Of a stretch of 64,000 nt of DNA, positions 9,647 through 19,016 are shown one piece after another. The notes beneath the pieces were generated by a model. The model was not told the origin of the DNA. It worked only from the letters and a program-made list of their open reading frames with translations, and did no database searches. The position numbers were made by a program, and so were the translations under genes. Within the stretch, counting starts at the first letter, position 1; each line of letters begins with the position of its first letter. The DNA lies in NCBI GenBank assembly GCA_002345965.1, contig DDTF01000003.1, positions 5,966 to 69,965 of the forward strand. Direction: 5' to 3'. This DNA is from Flammeovirgaceae bacterium UBA2371 (GTDB lineage Bacteria > Bacteroidota > Bacteroidia > Cytophagales > Cyclobacteriaceae).

Positions 9647-12600
9647 TTCCTATTCATTATGACCAGCTTCCTATAGGTAGCCGAATTATTCTTTCCGGAA
9701 ATAATTACATGATAGATGCCATTCGGTAGTTGAGACACGTCAACTGGATAAACATCATCAAATGATCTTTCAAAATTGCCTTGCAACATGATCACTCCTC
9801 TTTGGTCAGCAATTCTCCAGTTGTAGCCATCCATGTTATTTGATGGCAGTCCAAAATTAACTTCACCATTGGCAGGATTAGGATACATGGTGATTTGATT
9901 AGCAATGGGATCTAAAGGTTCATCTTCAAGGCCAACTACCACAGAACCACGCTTGAATGGTGCATCAATTCTTACACTCTGGTATATTTCTTTGGTATTC
10001 TTATCCTGAATATAACCAACCAAAGCCAGCTGATTGGAATTTACAATGGGCACATTGATGATTACATCATTTTTAAGTTGGTTCAATATCTGACCTTGAG
10101 TCCATGGAGTACTGATGGTAGTTCCATCTGCTCCAAAGAGTTGTTTGCGCACAATGTTCTTGGATCCTGCTGCGCTCTTTTCGATCAATGCTACCTGGGC
10201 AATGAGAGGAGACGTGAAGTTCTGTCTTGCAGTGATGTTTAACCTAACTGAAATCGTATTGTTATTTCCCGTAGGGATAGTGTCCAATACAAGATCAAAT
10301 AATGGATCTACCAATGCCCGTCTATCAATTTCAACATTGGTGATATCCAGATACCTTCCTTTGAATTTCACTCCATCCAATTTACCATCCATAATGGTAG
10401 CGGGTGACTGAGATACGTTGTAGTAAGACGCCCTCGCTCCCGGGTCAGTTGGGTTGTCATTATTGAATGGATCTGGTGTAGGGAAACTAATATGGTAACG
10501 CAGATCGCTGAAGTCTGACACTCCTTTGGCCGTAATCTGACTGTTAAGCAGTCCATCCAGATAAACATCACCATCTGTGCTGGCCGTAAGATTAGTATTG
10601 GTGAAGTGTTCTACCAAAACATTTCTCTGCTTATTGCCCACAAACACGTTGTCAAACGCAAAGCCATCAAAGGTATTACCGGTAGGATTTAAGTCATTGC
10701 TGGCAAAGGCAATCCGTAGTCTGATCTGATCCCTTTCAACAATTGGAATCATATCAAGGTTAAACCTCGCATTTTTCCATCCTCCTTGTTTACCCGTCCA
10801 TCCGTAACTACCTAACGGCTGAAGTCCTGGATTCGAAGGTATAGTTACACCATTGAACCAGTTGATACCTTCGTCTCGGTTTACCTGGCCAACTGGAGGA
10901 CCTACAATTGCCCAATCCAGTCCACCATTAACAGAATATTGGATTACTGCACCATCCACATTGCTCTCCATATCTGACCAGTAATCCAATGAAATCATTG
11001 GTCTATCCAACAATGTCAAATTGAAACAAGGGGAATTAACAACAGAGGTCTCATTAGTGAAGTAAGTGTTCGCATTTTTCTGTGTGCGCCAGGCATATGA
11101 ACCATTAACAGATGTGTTGATGGTTGCACCCGCTGGTGCCCCCCAATCCCAGCTGACGTTGGTCGTATCATCTAAGACCGTGATATCTTCGATAAACCAA
11201 CCTTGGCGACCATTTTCAAAATCAAATGGAGCCGTGCTGGGATTTTGCGTTAAAGTAACATATGGGGCAATGTTAAGTGTTCTGATTGCGGGGAAGCTGG
11301 CACAGTTCAAGTCAGTTTTAACTGTTAACTCAACAGTTTTCAAACCTGTAGACACGTATTTATGTAATGGTTTTTCATGGGTTCCTGTAGTCCTACCACT
11401 ATGGGTAGGATTCGGAACAGGTCCGTTTCCGGTTAATATATCCGCATCACCAAATTTCCATTCATACTCTGCTACAACACTGGTCCCAAGATTAGTGACG
11501 TTAGCTACAAAGCGAGTACTATCATTGTTACAAATAGCAGCATAGATAAAGCTTACTGCAGGTGTGGCTCCAAGAATAATAGGCGATGCTGCCATGGCGG
11601 TGTTAGAACAGCCTTGTGCTGTGGTGGTGGTTAGTGTAACATTGTAAGTGCTAGCATTCAGGTACTTGTGACTTGGATTGGAATAAGTACCTGTTGATTG
11701 ACCGTTGTGGGTACCCAGTGGAACAGGATTTCCTGGAGGTCCAGACAAAATATTCAAGTCATCAAAATCCCATCTTAAGTTGCTGATACTTGTAGGGAAC
11801 GGAGTTGGATTAATAGTTGAACCATCTGCAAAGCTTACTGGTCCATCCACGCAACTTCCGCTAGATGTAAATGCCGCTACAGGACTGGCCAAAACTTCTA
11901 CGGCATAATAATTATCTGAAATTGCACCTACTCCATTTTCATATCTATAATCAATAATATACGTATCCGATACCAATCCATTTGTTTGGATGGTATGACT
12001 AGAGCCTGATTGAATGATGGTCATCGTTCCACCATAAAGTTGCCCCACCGATGCAATGAATTGAGTTGCCGGTCCACCGCTTGCAAAGCTTGGACTACCT
12101 GTTAATGCCACAGGGCCTTGATCTGCACAAAGTTTAAATGTGGAGGTCAAAGGATCGAAAGTTGAATTGGCAATGCTGATGGTTGCCGTGGTAACAGGGT
12201 TAACAATAACGTTGGCCTGGTAAAAATTAGTACAACCATTTTCATTGGTGTAAGTATATCTCACCGTATTGGGTCCTAATGTCGCTGCGCTTGGATCAAA
12301 TGTTGCCTCATCTACAACGTTAGTGGTAGTAGAGCTTAAACCTGAACCAGGTGTAATTGTAAACAAACCTGTTGAAGAAGGACCACTTGCCTGATTACTC
12401 TTCAATACTATAGGCGGTGCATTCTCTGCAATAGTAGGTGGCAAATTAAAGAAAACTACACCTGGCAATGGATTGATGGTTAACGTCATTGTTTTGCTCT
12501 CCGCAGGACAGGCACCCGCTGCTGGGATATTGAGTGTAAGCACTCTTGTTGTTGGCACGGTGACTGCCTTATCCGCAGCCGTTAGAATATACTTAGGCTT

Positions 12601-15600
12601 CTCGAGTAAATTGTTATCAAAAGCCCCAGCTGGTGTCCAGTAAAACGGAGCAGGTGAGAATGTAACAGTCCCCTGAATTTCAATGTCATTCTGATCTACG
12701 CAAACTGATAGATTGGGACCAGCTGTAAATATTGCTTTTGGATTGACGTTAACACTTATTGTAAATGGATTTCCCAGACATCCTCCAACTTGACCTGTTG
12801 GTGTAACGGTATAAACAACCACCTGATTTGTTGTAGTTGTATTTACCAGTACGTCATCAATAATATTTCCAGATTTTAGTGATGTGGTCTCCCCTGTTAC
12901 ATTGGGCTGAGGTGTAGCCGTCCACGTGAAGTTGGATGCAAGGTTATTACCAAGTGTATTAACATTGGTTTGCAGATTATATCCAACTATTGATCCACTA
13001 CATATATCCGGAGCACTCGTAGAAACCCCTACTGGTTCTGGTTTAACTGTAATCGTAATTTGGAAATTTGCGCCAGCACATCCATTGGTTCCTGTTGGTG
13101 TCACTGTGTAAACAACATCCTGATTTGTATTGGTTAAGTTTGTTATTACATCTGTGATTATTGGTCCTGACATAGGAGTTGTGCTTTCGCCTGTCACCAG
13201 TGGATTAACGTTATCTGTTGCTATCCACGAGAAAGTACTACTCACATTATTGCCCATTGTGGCAACATTGATTAACAGGTTGTAATCAATTGCAACGTCA
13301 CTGCAAACCGTTTTGGAATCATTCACCCCTTCAGGTCTTGGATTAATGGTAACCGTCACATTGGTTATTGTTGGGTTTACACATACACCTGCAAGGCTAC
13401 CCTCTAACTCATACGTGACTGTTTGCGGTTGATTGGTCGGATTATCTAATGTATTAATAATTGATGACGGGAAGGAGTTGAACTGAGTACCTATCGGACT
13501 AAAACCTGTCACACCACCTGTAGCAGTTACGTTTGAAATCCTCACACGCATCCCCACTGTGCTGCTAGACAATACAATATTGGTTTGATCCCCTGGTCCT
13601 TCGCAAATTGTTGAAGGAACATTGGTATAACTAAAGATGGCGCGAGGCCGTACGGTAACCACTACACTTTGGATTGATCCTGTACATCCATTGGCCGTAG
13701 ATTGGAAATCGTATTGAATGGTTTGATCGGATGTGGTAGTGTTGACAAGTAAATCTGTAATCCGTGATCCACTGGCGAATGTGCTATTTACTGGACTATG
13801 ACCAGTAATATTACCCGGTGCCCCACTTATGATTATTCCTACAAGCTTTATTGATGATCCCACTACAAGATCGGTTACACTAATATCTGTTTGACTGTCG
13901 CTGCAAATTGTACCAGTGGTGTTGTCGGTGACAGTTAATGCAGGTGTAGGATTTACCGTAATATTGAATGTGCGAATTGGTCCGGTACAGCCGTTCAACG
14001 TTGAAGTCACATTAATTATAACAGTTACTGGTGTTGTACCACCATTAGCCGCCACAAAACTTGGTATCTCATAAGGAGCTGTTGCATCACTGCCATTTAC
14101 TAAACCAACTGAAGCCCCACCACTCCAACTGAAGCTCTCTGTAGTAGCAGGGAATGTATTGGCGCTCAGCGCCAATGGACCTACCGATGCCCCATTGCAC
14201 ACTACGATGTCGGTGACCGCTGCCACCACAGGACTGGGCTTGATGGTGATGGTGAACGTCTTGCTGTTGGCACCTGCACTGGTACAGCCATTGGAACTGG
14301 ACGTAACCACGATGGTGCCTACTATGTTGGCGCCCGTTAAATTATTCGGGGCCGTGAAAATAATGTCTCCGCTGCCACTGGCGCCAATGCCGATGGAAGG
14401 GTTGCTGTTGGTCCAGCTGATCGTGGAGCCCACCACATTGCTGGTCAACGTGATGCTGGCCGCATCTCCGGGACAATAACTCTGGTTGGCCACTGCGGCA
14501 ACCACAGGCTCTGGGTTGATGGTGATCCTAAAGGTGCGTACAGGACCGGTGCAACTGTTGAGCGTACCCGTTACTGTCAGGTTACCCACGATAGGAACCC
14601 CACTGGTGTTCACAGGGGCCGCATAGCCCGCTATGTTGCCAGAACCACTCAACGCCAGGCCTATGCCCGCATTGTCGTTGGTCCAGTCGAAGGTTTCTCC
14701 TCCCCCTGTGTTGGCACTGAAGTTTATCCCCGGCACAGCTGCACCCGAGCACACTACGATGTCGGTAACCGCTGCCACCACAGGACTGGGCTTGATGGTG
14801 ATGGTAAAGGTTTGCTCATTGGGAACGGTGGTCGTACAGCCATTTTTGGTTGCTCGTAACGTAATGGTACCTACAATGTCTGCACCTGTTAAATTATTGG
14901 GGGCCGTATAGGCGATGTTACCAGTTCCACTTAATGGTATGCCAATCGATGTATCCGTATTGTCCCAACTGAATACTTCTCCCCCACCTGTATTGGCAGC
15001 AAATGCCACACTGATTGCATCCCCCGGACAAACTTCTACGTTGGCTACCGCATTCGGTATCGGCTCTGCCTTCAGCGTAAGGGTAAAACTCATCACAAGA
15101 CTTGTGCATCCATTTTTCGTGGCCGTCACCGTGGCCACTCCTACAATGTCACTACCCGAGTTGTTGGCCGCATATGTGAAACCCGGGATTGTGCTGGTGG
15201 TTCCTGAACCAGCTCCCATACCCAATGCAGCAAAGTTGGTCACACTCCAGCTCCAACTGGTCACAGGATCAACATCAGTCGTGAAATTAATAGCCCCTTG
15301 CGCTGCCCCTGGACAAGCACTCAGATTCGCCTGTTGTACTATAACAGGATAAGGATTAACAGTAAGCGTTGCGACATTGGAGATTGCAATAGGAGCACAA
15401 ACTCCTGTTGCAACAAGGCGATATTGGTTTCCACTCATGCCAGTTGTTACAGATGGTAAGACCAATGAAGGTCCTGTCGCACCACCTATGGCAGTCCATG
15501 AACCAGTAAAAGTTTCCCACTGTAAAGAAACCCCAGTGCCAGTGGCTCCACTGGCAAAAGTCACGTTAGCTCCTGCACAAACAGATTGGCTGGTGGGTTG

Positions 15601-16476
15601 AGTAGTGATGGATGGCTTACTATTAACAGTTAATGTAGCACTTGCACTAAAAGCAGCTGGTGCGCATATCCCTTCAATTTTAACTCTATACTTATTGCCA
15701 TTGCTTGAAAGCGGGACTCCTAATAAACCCAAAGTGTTTGAATTCTCGCCTACCATGTCAACAAACCCTGCCCCAATGTCTTCTTGCCACTGATAAGTTG
15801 TTCCAGTACCGGCTTTTGTTGCGGAAAATAAAGCATTCGATCCTTCACAAATCACCTGATCTGTAGGATCGGTTACAACTGATGGCGGAATCCCACTTGT
15901 TAAGCTTCCATGATTTTGAACGCCATTACCATTGCCTGACTGATTTGCAGATCCACCAAAGCGAAGTATATTTCCTGAACTTGCAGGTGTGACAGCCCTT
16001 ACCTCCAACCCGCTTATGGTAAAGACATCAAGACCAGGTGCGGCTGATGAAGCCATATCGTACTCAAATGTAACCGTGGTGGTAGTGATAACAGCTGGTA
16101 AAATATTGGTAACGGTTCCACCTCCACTAGAGTGAACTAGCGTTACAGAGGCTCCAACATTGAATCTGAAATTAGCAGGAGCGGAAATAACATAAGTTTG
16201 ATTTGCGCCATCTCCAAAATCTGTAATTAGTCCCTCACTGATTGTAATGTCGCCCAACAACGTATAACCCCCACCAACACATAAATTCCCACCACCTGTG
16301 GCTGGTGTTACAGCGGTTTGTGCGAGAGAATTAAAACTTATGAGGACGCCAAGTAAAACGGGTAATCCCAGCTTTAGGAAATAACTTTTGGTTTTATTGA
16401 TAACTTCTACCAGTCCAAACCCAGAGGTTTCGCTTAGTCGATTAAGGCTATAAGTGGTACGTAGCGATTTGGACAT
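9643..16476 (-). CDS. Giant T9SS-exported surface protein with Ig-like, PKD and Omp28-like domains
   Basis: This is a 2277-residue exported protein. The N-terminus is long, but the hydrophobic stretch LGLPVLLGVLISFNSLAQ is a clear signal peptide. Then come an N-terminal beta domain (~50-200), two Ig-like modules (~205-375) with the pattern P-x-I-x-x-Q-P-x-x-x-x-V-C-x-G, and a long array of ~75-100-residue repeats marked by V-x-x-V-x-x-x-V-V-C-x-G (~380-1400). Two PKD domains follow (~1540-1715), one containing LRWDFDD. Next is a MAM/jelly-roll-like domain, then an Omp28/thioredoxin-like domain (~1950-2190) without the usual cysteines. Last is a type A T9SS sorting domain (MYPNPANGEV ... LPNGIYHVII ... 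RKLVIM). It is the likely last gene of a four-gene minus-strand cluster. Adhesion or matrix function is inferred. Confidence 0.85.
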   Translation of the reverse strand: MSKSLRTTYSLNRLSETSGFGLVEVINKTKSYFLKLGLPVLLGVLISFNSLAQTAVTPATGGGNLCVGGGYTLLGDITISEGLITDFGDGANQTYVISAPANFRFNVGASVTLVHSSGGGTVTNILPAVITTTTVTFEYDMASSAAPGLDVFTISGLEVRAVTPASSGNILRFGGSANQSGNGNGVQNHGSLTSGIPPSVVTDPTDQVICEGSNALFSATKAGTGTTYQWQEDIGAGFVDMVGENSNTLGLLGVPLSSNGNKYRVKIEGICAPAAFSASATLTVNSKPSITTQPTSQSVCAGANVTFASGATGTGVSLQWETFTGSWTAIGGATGPSLVLPSVTTGMSGNQYRLVATGVCAPIAISNVATLTVNPYPVIVQQANLSACPGAAQGAINFTTDVDPVTSWSWSVTNFAALGMGAGSGTTSTIPGFTYAANNSGSDIVGVATVTATKNGCTSLVMSFTLTLKAEPIPNAVANVEVCPGDAISVAFAANTGGGEVFSWDNTDTSIGIPLSGTGNIAYTAPNNLTGADIVGTITLRATKNGCTTTVPNEQTFTITIKPSPVVAAVTDIVVCSGAAVPGINFSANTGGGETFDWTNDNAGIGLALSGSGNIAGYAAPVNTSGVPIVGNLTVTGTLNSCTGPVRTFRITINPEPVVAAVANQSYCPGDAASITLTSNVVGSTISWTNSNPSIGIGASGSGDIIFTAPNNLTGANIVGTIVVTSSSNGCTSAGANSKTFTITIKPSPVVAAVTDIVVCNGASVGPLALSANTFPATTESFSWSGGASVGLVNGSDATAPYEIPSFVAANGGTTPVTVIINVTSTLNGCTGPIRTFNITVNPTPALTVTDNTTGTICSDSQTDISVTDLVVGSSIKLVGIIISGAPGNITGHSPVNSTFASGSRITDLLVNTTTSDQTIQYDFQSTANGCTGSIQSVVVTVRPRAIFSYTNVPSTICEGPGDQTNIVLSSSTVGMRVRISNVTATGGVTGFSPIGTQFNSFPSSIINTLDNPTNQPQTVTYELEGSLAGVCVNPTITNVTVTINPRPEGVNDSKTVCSDVAIDYNLLINVATMGNNVSSTFSWIATDNVNPLVTGESTTPMSGPIITDVITNLTNTNQDVVYTVTPTGTNGCAGANFQITITVKPEPVGVSTSAPDICSGSIVGYNLQTNVNTLGNNLASNFTWTATPQPNVTGETTSLKSGNIIDDVLVNTTTTNQVVVYTVTPTGQVGGCLGNPFTISVNVNPKAIFTAGPNLSVCVDQNDIEIQGTVTFSPAPFYWTPAGAFDNNLLEKPKYILTAADKAVTVPTTRVLTLNIPAAGACPAESKTMTLTINPLPGVVFFNLPPTIAENAPPIVLKSNQASGPSSTGLFTITPGSGLSSTTTNVVDEATFDPSAATLGPNTVRYTYTNENGCTNFYQANVIVNPVTTATISIANSTFDPLTSTFKLCADQGPVALTGSPSFASGGPATQFIASVGQLYGGTMTIIQSGSSHTIQTNGLVSDTYIIDYRYENGVGAISDNYYAVEVLASPVAAFTSSGSCVDGPVSFADGSTINPTPFPTSISNLRWDFDDLNILSGPPGNPVPLGTHNGQSTGTYSNPSHKYLNASTYNVTLTTTTAQGCSNTAMAASPIILGATPAVSFIYAAICNNDSTRFVANVTNLGTSVVAEYEWKFGDADILTGNGPVPNPTHSGRTTGTHEKPLHKYVSTGLKTVELTVKTDLNCASFPAIRTLNIAPYVTLTQNPSTAPFDFENGRQGWFIEDITVLDDTTNVSWDWGAPAGATINTSVNGSYAWRTQKNANTYFTNETSVVNSPCFNLTLLDRPMISLDYWSDMESNVDGAVIQYSVNGGLDWAIVGPPVGQVNRDEGINWFNGVTIPSNPGLQPLGSYGWTGKQGGWKNARFNLDMIPIVERDQIRLRIAFASNDLNPTGNTFDGFAFDNVFVGNKQRNVLVEHFTNTNLTASTDGDVYLDGLLNSQITAKGVSDFSDLRYHISFPTPDPFNNDNPTDPGARASYYNVSQSPATIMDGKLDGVKFKGRYLDITNVEIDRRALVDPLFDLVLDTIPTGNNNTISVRLNITARQNFTSPLIAQVALIEKSAAGSKNIVRKQLFGADGTTISTPWTQGQILNQLKNDVIINVPIVNSNQLALVGYIQDKNTKEIYQSVRIDAPFKRGSVVVGLEDEPLDPIANQITMYPNPANGEVNFGLPSNNMDGYNWRIADQRGVIMLQGNFERSFDDVYPVDVSQLPNGIYHVIISGKNNSATYRKLVIMNRN
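14199..14256. repeat. DNA repeat copy 1 within the giant surface gene
   Basis: A ~58-bp segment that recurs almost base for base at 14751-14808; the two differ at only a few positions. It encodes, on the minus strand, the boundary between successive repeats (the SPVVAAVTDIVVC segment). The near identity at DNA level, against much more divergent neighbouring repeats, points to recent duplication or gene conversion. Confidence 0.8.
14751..14808. repeat. DNA repeat copy 2 within the giant surface gene
   Basis: Partner of the 14199-14256 segment, 552 bp away in the same orientation. Both lie in a GC-richer stretch (~14.15-15.3 kb) than the rest of the gene. A direct repeat of this size could let the number of repeat units change by recombination. 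Confidence 0.8.
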
Positions 16477-16551
16477 ATGGTGGAACTGGCCAACTAAAAA
16501 ATTTAATATCGACTAAACCCTAAAAGTAACCCATTTAGACAGAAAAACAGC

Positions 16552-17835
16552 TTATTTTGAAAATTTACCTTCTTTGTTCACCTTGATAAACACCATCTTG
16601 GTTTCCCCGTCTTCACCTACTGAGAAAGTACCCACCATGCCAATTGATCCGTCAGGTAATTCCAAGACACTCCCTATGCTGCTGTCTTTCTCTCCGCCAT
16701 AAATAATCGGACTTGCCCAAGCCAATGTTCCATCGTTCGTAATTTTGGTTAAATAGAATTTTTGAACACCTGTGGAGTTTTCATTTGTCAGAATTAGAAA
16801 ACCCGAACTCGCCAATGCAAAAGCCGAGGTTCTTACATTCTTCAAAGTTCCTAAGTTTACGGAGAAGCTTTTTTGAAACTGGTAATCAGTAGCGCCAAAG
16901 GTGAGTGATTTCCTTAATTTAACGATAAACAAATCGGTAGCCGTTGAAGAAGTGGTGTTGGTGATTCCAGTTAAAACATAGCCTTCGCCTGACTGAACAG
17001 GTGAAATAATTACTGAACTTAAAATCTCATTGCTCCCAGGGATACCAGGTAAAAAGCTATCCGGGCTGTTCGTTTCACCGTCCACCCCGAGTCCTAAAAT
17101 GCTGTAATTAAAATCCCCTGTTTGGGTGTTGGTATAACTAAAGAAGTAAAACTGAGTGGGTGAAATTTGAATGATCTGTACGCCTGCATCAAAATCACCA
17201 GGCCCATGGGCTCGCCTCCACGTACTTGGATAAATGGTTAAATCATCATTAAAGCGAACATGAAGCGCGTCCCGAATATCATTAGTTGTCCCTTTAATAG
17301 GTTTCAATTCTAAATTACTGGTTGAACCGACCACAATAAATCCATCATTAGTCTGGGTTACTGAATTGGCCGTTTCATCCGTGGGCTGGCCTACTGTATC
17401 ATAAGCAATTAAAGCCCGTGAGATTTCACTGCCATCAAGGGATAAAGTCATTATGATAATATCGCGCTCAGTTGGGGTATTTTCAACATCGCCAACAATT
17501 ACCAACCTTCCATCTGTTGTCAACTCGATGTCTTTGGCTGTAGTATTTTTACCTGTATCTATTATTCTTTGCCAAACCAATTGCCCATTCTGTTGGATGT
17601 TAACCAGGTACAGTTGCTTCACTTTTTTTCCTGTAACATCTCTGGCCTCCGTAGAGCCATATAAGGTGATTGTGCCATCCGCATTGAGCACTGCATCAAC
17701 ACCCTTTTGATTTCCTTCTTCCCCATAAAATTTTAAAAAGAAGCTTTCGTCAGGTGGATCGATAGTAGAGGCCGTATCACAACCTATGGTTGTAATTACA
17801 ATAGACATAAAAAGTATCCAATTCCTCACGTGCAT
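16552..17835 (-). CDS. Putative lipoprotein with repeated beta-strand (propeller-like) motifs
   Basis: A 427-residue protein starting MHVRNWILFMSIVITTIGC, a lipoprotein signal with Cys19 as the lipidated residue. The rest contains regular strands of the type DGTITLYGSTEA, DGRLVIVGDVEN, DGFIVVGSTSN and DGSIGMVGTFS, each an 'asp-gly then hydrophobic strand then gly' unit, suggestive of a beta-propeller. The ATG at 17835 shares one base with the stop of the upstream barrel gene (TGATG), so translation is probably coupled; a TTG one codon upstream is also possible. Its position between the barrel protein and the giant T9SS protein suggests an outer-membrane or surface partner. No enzyme motif was seen. 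Confidence 0.65.
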   Translation of the reverse strand: MHVRNWILFMSIVITTIGCDTASTIDPPDESFFLKFYGEEGNQKGVDAVLNADGTITLYGSTEARDVTGKKVKQLYLVNIQQNGQLVWQRIIDTGKNTTAKDIELTTDGRLVIVGDVENTPTERDIIIMTLSLDGSEISRALIAYDTVGQPTDETANSVTQTNDGFIVVGSTSNLELKPIKGTTNDIRDALHVRFNDDLTIYPSTWRRAHGPGDFDAGVQIIQISPTQFYFFSYTNTQTGDFNYSILGLGVDGETNSPDSFLPGIPGSNEILSSVIISPVQSGEGYVLTGITNTTSSTATDLFIVKLRKSLTFGATDYQFQKSFSVNLGTLKNVRTSAFALASSGFLILTNENSTGVQKFYLTKITNDGTLAWASPIIYGGEKDSSIGSVLELPDGSIGMVGTFSVGEDGETKMVFIKVNKEGKFSK

Positions 17836-18950
17836 CAATTATTATCTTTCGAAATATCTCTCATTACCTTCTTGGTATTTGCCCGTTTTATTTTACGAGG
17901 ATTATATAAAGGTTTTACAAATCCAATTGAAACGGATAAGTTGTCCAATCGGTAGTAATCTCCAGTCCATCTGTACCGGGGAATGGTTGTAGACAGCGAT
18001 CCATCCTCGTTGTAATAGTTTTCACTTTCCTTTACCAAATTGGATAGTCCAGCCATGTAGCGGATATCAGCAAAGACAAAGTTCTTTCCAACTTTGTAAT
18101 ACGCACCCCCGCCAATTAAAATGGATCTATTGATAAGGTTTCTCTTATACCCTAATTTTATATTGGGACCTTCCGTGGGAACCTGACTTCCAGTTGTCTC
18201 TGAGAGGCTAGGACTAACATTCTCAGTTCTTAACTCAGCAGTGGATCCGAGCAACAAATTCAGGGCTGCGCCTACATAACCGAATGGCCTGACCTTGCCA
18301 AAATCATCCCGGTACTTTACATAAATTGGGACATCCACCCAAACTTGTCTTTCAATGGCTTCTTGTCTGTCATCTCCTGACAATCCCGTCTTTGTGACCT
18401 TAAAAGATTTAAAGGAAAACAATCCTTCACCTCCAATACTTAAGTTATCGTTAATGTTCCAGTCTACGCCCAAGCCAATTTGAAGTGCCGGCCTTATGCC
18501 ATTCGAACGGCCAACCGGGTACGGTTCTGTATTGATTTCGTGTATGGTGCGCACAAAAGAAACATTAGTGCCTCCCCGGATATGAGGCGTAAAAATAGGT
18601 GTAGCTGTGAATTTTTTACTTAAGTAAACTAAATCGATAGGGTCTTTTTCCGGTGAGGCAATGTATTCAGGGTCTGCCTGAAGTAGTTTTAAATAGCTAT
18701 CCTCTGCTGCTATGGGATCATCCAATATCAGATAGGCTTGTGTTAACAGATGATATGCCTGTACCTTTTGTTCAGTAGAAAAACCATTATCCAAGCATTG
18801 CTTAAGTAATGACGGAATTCCGAAGAAACGCCCAGCATTGAATTCTTCATTGGCCAGAGCAAGCGTAGAAAGGCAGCCGGTATCCTGTCCAAAGGAAGTC
18901 AGGGTAACGAAACTGAGAATAAAACCAACTGCTACAGATTTCAATTTCAC
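17835..18950 (-). CDS. Exported protein with N-terminal TPR-like helices and C-terminal outer-membrane barrel
   Basis: A 371-residue protein with signal peptide MKLKSVAVGFILSFVTLTSFG. Residues ~25-100 are helical and TPR-like (LANEEFNAGRFFGIP, VQAYHLLTQAYLILDDPIAAEDSYLKLL). Residues ~120-350 show alternating amphipathic strands with glycine and aromatic residues (IRGGTNVSFVRT, IGLGVDWNINDNLSIGGEGLFSF, YVKYRDDFGKVRPFGYVG), like the PorT/OmpW-type small barrels of Bacteroidota. It overlaps the downstream lipoprotein gene by one base and follows the STAND ATPase gene by 66 bp. A barrel fused to periplasmic TPR helices is consistent with a docking role for the neighbouring secreted proteins (inference). 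Confidence 0.65.
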   Translation of the reverse strand: MKLKSVAVGFILSFVTLTSFGQDTGCLSTLALANEEFNAGRFFGIPSLLKQCLDNGFSTEQKVQAYHLLTQAYLILDDPIAAEDSYLKLLQADPEYIASPEKDPIDLVYLSKKFTATPIFTPHIRGGTNVSFVRTIHEINTEPYPVGRSNGIRPALQIGLGVDWNINDNLSIGGEGLFSFKSFKVTKTGLSGDDRQEAIERQVWVDVPIYVKYRDDFGKVRPFGYVGAALNLLLGSTAELRTENVSPSLSETTGSQVPTEGPNIKLGYKRNLINRSILIGGGAYYKVGKNFVFADIRYMAGLSNLVKESENYYNEDGSLSTTIPRYRWTGDYYRLDNLSVSIGFVKPLYNPRKIKRANTKKVMRDISKDNN

Positions 18951-19016
18951 ACTAAAATATTTTCTCTGATTAAATGCACTTCTAAATTCTATTGACGCTA
19001 TTCAGTTATCATTGCC

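Noticed and set aside
10115..15793. Plus-strand open frames of 60-160 codons inside the giant gene (for example 11066-11545 and 14159-14479)
   Set aside because: They are antisense to a long continuous coding frame rich in Thr/Val/Gly, which leaves the other strand open; no start signals or motifs.
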